Shown here: positions 60,335 to 64,000 of the stretch, piece by piece
Numbering within the stretch: the first letter of the stretch is position 1
Layout of the letters: every line of letters starts with the position of its first letter
Origin: Himantopus leucocephalus
Taxonomy: Eukaryota > Chordata > Aves > Charadriiformes > Recurvirostridae
NCBI GenBank assembly: GCA_003993805.1
Contig: RSEF01000001.1
Span: 212,130,198-212,194,197 of the forward strand
Length of the DNA: 64,000 nucleotides
Direction of reading: 5' to 3'
Notes under the pieces: model-generated
Told to the model about the DNA's origin: nothing
Seen by the model: the letters and a program-made list of their open reading frames with translations, nothing else
Databases searched by the model: none
Made by a program: the position numbers and the translations under genes

Positions 60335-61130
60335 NNNNNNNNNNNNNNNNNNNNNNNNNNNNNNNNNNNNNNNNNNNNNNNNNNNNNNNNNNNNNNNNNN
60401 NNNNNNNNNNNNNNNNNNNNNNNNNNNNNNNNNNNNNNNNNNNNNNNNNNNNNNNNNNNNNNNNNNNNNNNNNNNNNNNNNNNNNNNNNNNNNNNNNNNN
60501 NNNNNNNNNNNNNNNNNNNNNNNNNNNNNNNNNNNNNNNNNNNNNNNNNNNNNNNNNNNNNNNNNNNNNNNNNNNNNNNNNNNNNNNNNNNNNNNNNNNN
60601 NNNNNNNNNNNNNNNNNNNNNNNNNNNNNNNNNNNNNNNNNNNNNNNNNNNNNNNNNNNNNNNNNNNNNNNNNNNNNNNNNNNNNNNNNNNNNNNNNNNN
60701 NNNNNNNNNNNNNNNNNNNNNNNNNNNNNNNNNNNNNNNNNNNNNNNNNNNNNNNNNNNNNNNNNNNNNNNNNNNNNNNNNNNNNNNNNNNNNNNNNNNN
60801 NNNNNNNNNNNNNNNNNNNNNNNNNNNNNNNNNNNNNNNNNNNNNNNNNNNNNNNNNNNNNNNNNNNNNNNNNNNNNNNNNNNNNNNNNNNNNNNNNNNN
60901 NNNNNNNNNNNNNNNNNNNNNNNNNNNNNNNNNNNNNNNNNNNNNNNNNNNNNNNNNNNNNNNNNNNNNNNNNNNNNNNNNNNNNNNNNNNNNNNNNNNN
61001 NNNNNNNNNNNNNNNNNNNNNNNNNNNNNNNNNNNNNNNNNNNNNNNNNNNNNNNNNNNNNNNNNNNNNNNNNNNNNNNNNNNNNNNNNNNNNNNNNNNN
61101 NNNNNNNNNNNNNNNNNNNNNNNNNNNNNN
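60335..61130. other. 796-N assembly gap
   Basis: The N run is of non-round length, which suggests an estimated size. Its left flank is a minus-strand CR1 tail. Confidence 0.98.
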
Positions 61131-62290
61131 TTGATTTCTGGCTTCCTATAAGACGCTTATAAATAAATTTAGTCCTACTAGAAACGTGGAAAAAAGGCTT
61201 TTAAAGTGAGCTGTATCATTAAAATCTCCTAATGAAGTCATAATATGTTTTGCTTTTGATCTGTGTATGGACAGGACCAAAATTATAATTCAGTCTTTAC
61301 TTATATCCATAGATTTTAATTACAGCCGTGCCCATCTTGCTGAAGGATTTAGCATGGCGTATGCATTACTTTTTGATCGAAATAAAGTAGCTCAGTATTT
61401 GATTACTAGAAGAAGGAGTGGAATATGGTAATCGCATATTTGACTTCATTTGCAGTTGTAATGCACTTGGGTTGGGTTGTAGTAAAAATGACAAAACTTC
61501 TTTTTCCCCCCAGTGATCTCATTGAAATTACCTCAGCAAGCAAGTCTGGCTAGTAGTGTGCTGATTCGGCTACAGGGAGAGAAAGTTGTGAAAGAAGCAG
61601 CAATACAAGATAAGCAGAGTAAAATTAAGGGTATCTTTCCAGTGGGATTATATGTCCCTTAACAAAATAGAAACATTCTACTATACTATTCCTCCCCTAG
61701 AAGAGCCCCCACTGACACAAATGGGTGACTCCATGGCTGAGACTGGCTGGAGAATCCATTATTACTAGTTTTTGAGATTAGGCTGTGGAGTTTAAGGTAG
61801 AATTAATATGTTGCGATCTCTTGTTATCTCTGTGGGATGCTTTGTTCATATGGCTCTTGCTCTTTCATTAGAGCCTGAAGACAATTTAACTGTTGGCCGA
61901 TACGTATGACTCATATTGATACTGTAGGACTTTTTTTTTTTCTCCAGTTGGGATTCCCAGAGCTTCCAAACTAGAAAGTTTCATGACTGTTAATAAAGGT
62001 TCATAATTTCTTCTTGACTCTGTACTTTAAAACCTATGTGTGGCTGGGAAAATCAGAGTTTCTGCCTATAGGAATGCCCCTTGTTTACGTCTCCTGGAAA
62101 CTTGACCCCTTTCTTAACTCGTGAGGACATTTTTTGGTAGATAATAAATATGAGTTACCTTTCTCTTGGATTGTTAGAGGATAAATAAGACATTAATTAA
62201 AACCTTGAAACGCATTTCCAAACTTCATCCCACAGTAATATCCAGATTCATACAAATTCGTATGAGCCAGACAGATTTTTGATGCGATCC
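61131..62290. other. non-coding, no gene seen
   Basis: A 102-nt exon-like segment lies at 61326-61427 between an AATTACAG acceptor and a GTAATC donor. Its peptide, containing HLAEGFSMAYALLFDRN, has no known match. No repeats were recognised. Confidence 0.35.
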
Positions 62291-62291
62291 A

Positions 62292-62450
62292 AAGTAACAC
62301 ACAGCATTTTGCTTTTCTGTAATAACCTGAAGCAATTATAAACTGTAGTTTTCTTTTTTTCCAATTAAAANAGTAACACACAGCATTTTGCTTTTCTGTA
62401 ATAACCTGAAGCAATTATAAACTGTAGTTTTATTTTTTTCCAATTAAAAA
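62292..62450 (+). repeat. duplicated ~78-bp block across a single N
   Basis: AGTAACACACAGCATTTTGC, continuing to CCAATTAAAA, occurs on both sides of the N at 62371 with one substitution. It is an unmerged contig overlap. Confidence 0.85.
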
Positions 62451-64000
62451 GAAAGTATTACATTATTTGTAATAAAGCAAAACATTTCAAACAAAAGTAT
62501 GAACTACAGATTAATGAGTACCTTCTAAATTCTGAACACGTGTAGAATTGAAAGAGTTCTGTTACAGAAGTTGAAAATCTATATTTAATGAGTACACCCA
62601 CTACGTCTATTAAACTGGCAAGCTAATAAATGTGCAGCCCTCTCTTTTGCTTCAGAAGAACACATTCAGCACAGTCATTAGCTGAGAGTTTTACCAGTCA
62701 TTGCAAATATATTTCAGTTGCACTTTTCAATTACTTATGAACTGTGCATTGGTGTGGAAGCATCAAGATGATTGCCACTCAGTCTGGTCTGAGCGCTCAT
62801 CCTATATTTTTTGGGCACTCACAGTGCCTACTTGTATGGTTTGAGGGGAGTTATGGCCACAAAAGCTATAGAGGTGGGTACTTTGTGATTTTTATTAATT
62901 TTGGCACGATTCCTTTCTCATTTCATTCAGCTTCATCCTAGATAATGTGTAAAGATGTGACGTTTCCAGTCTTTATATGTCATATTCATGCAATGGAAGA
63001 AACTGTTCGGCATTGAATGGGTTCATCGTAACAGTGGGATAAAAAAATTGCCTCATCTATTTTTGAGTGTCAGGGTGTTTCTAAGGTTTCCTGAAGGACA
63101 CCTCGGTCTCTGCCCAACCTTCCTTTGGCCACATGGTGCCTCTCTGATCTCTGTAGAATCACCAAGTGTTAATAAACTGTAGACATGACAAGTAAGACCA
63201 AGTTAATTGAATTTTCTTGGCAGATCTGTGCATGATATGCTTCTTTCAAAAAGCATGGGCTGGATAATCCTTTATCCCCCTATGGGCTCATACCTTCTTA
63301 CCTCCTTTTTACGTGTGATCTCTGTAGTTAGGGGTTTTATTAAAATGTGTAGCAAACGGTTACCTGGTAGCAGCAGATAACTGTTGTGTTCTGCAAGTGA
63401 ATTTTGAGTATATTTGCTAATACAGTTTTCCCCAAGTTAGATATTCTCAGTGGAGAGCATCAGCCCTGACAGAATTTGAGAATCTTGCCTTTCGGAACCA
63501 GAAGCTGTCAAAATTCGAGGCAGCCGGTGGCTTTCGGCCCACAGCAAAGATGCTCTGCAAATAGAAAAGCTCACCTTGAGAAATTATAAAGCTGATACAC
63601 ATCTTCTGGTTTTTATCCTCACGTCTTATGTGAGGATTTCCTTCCTGCTTGTTCCATTTGTTTATTGCTATAAACATTCTCTACATAATATTTGGTTGGT
63701 GGAGGAGTTTCTCTAAAGACAAACATGCTTTTATTGTGGCTTAAGAGTTAAGAATGGAAGAACCAAAACATTTTATGTGGTATTTTTGATTTGCTGGTGG
63801 CTTTTACACCAGTTTTTCCCATTCCCTTTGCTTCCTTGTCCCCATGAGATGTGATAGAAAATGGCAAGCAGGCAGATGCTGGGGATGTTTACGCTGATGT
63901 GTGACAGCTAGAAGGCGATATATTCATGGAAAGGAAAAGAGACAGACATTTCCACCCCGTACAGGGGATCATATAGCGGCCTGTGCTCAGCTGGCCTTTG
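62451..64000. other. non-coding, no gene seen
   Basis: No exon, RNA gene or recognisable transposon was found through to the window's end. Confidence 0.45.

Overview
This is vertebrate nuclear DNA, most likely from a bird. It is AT-rich, mostly non-coding and carries many CR1 LINE copies whose 3' ends have the avian form (AAGGTCCCTTCCAACC followed by short ATTCTATG-type repeats). The only recognisable host gene is SLC36A4 (proton-coupled/solute amino acid transporter 4). Two intact phase-0 exons with consensus splice sites lie on the + strand at 7062-7289 and 8518-8616. Exons upstream of 7062 must lie beyond the left edge. I could not find the next downstream exons anywhere in the remaining 55 kb. 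That implies a very large intron, loss into gaps, or a scaffold misjoin.

Layout. 1-7061: presumed SLC36A4 intron with one CR1 3' end, one 0.4-kb CR1 and poly-T tracts. 7062-8616: the two exons; the intron between them holds a plausible 3'-terminal exon of an unidentified antisense gene (7584-7797, minus). 8617-22397: non-coding, with a short CpG-bearing hairpin patch near 9.8 kb and divergent duplicated blocks at 17.4-18.5 kb. 22398-25500: a nest of CR1 elements (old minus-strand CR1, younger plus-strand CR1s inserted in it, a 1000-N gap, then another LINE fragment). 25501-45330: non-coding with CR1 scraps, a 44-bp minisatellite at 42.8 kb and several duplicated joins. 45331-46330: 1000-N gap. 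46331-60334: non-coding with a fossil LINE endonuclease segment, a well-preserved CR1 (51.4-52.0 kb) and an internally deleted CR1 (58.1-59.2 kb). 60335-61130: 796-N gap. 61131-64000: non-coding.

The strongest structural signal is an assembly one. Fourteen single N characters are flanked by direct duplications. In three places the order is version A, N, version B, N, version A, where B differs from A by roughly 4-6% by eye, mostly by transitions, and the third block repeats A exactly. Two diverged versions of this locus (haplotypes, paralogues or mixed individuals) therefore appear to have been stitched together. Copy numbers, ORFs and repeat lengths across these joins should not be trusted. 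No RNA gene, CRISPR, prokaryotic feature or intact virus was seen, and I found no convincing new biological system. The antisense terminal exon, the missing SLC36A4 exons and the A/B sequence mosaic are the items most worth following up.
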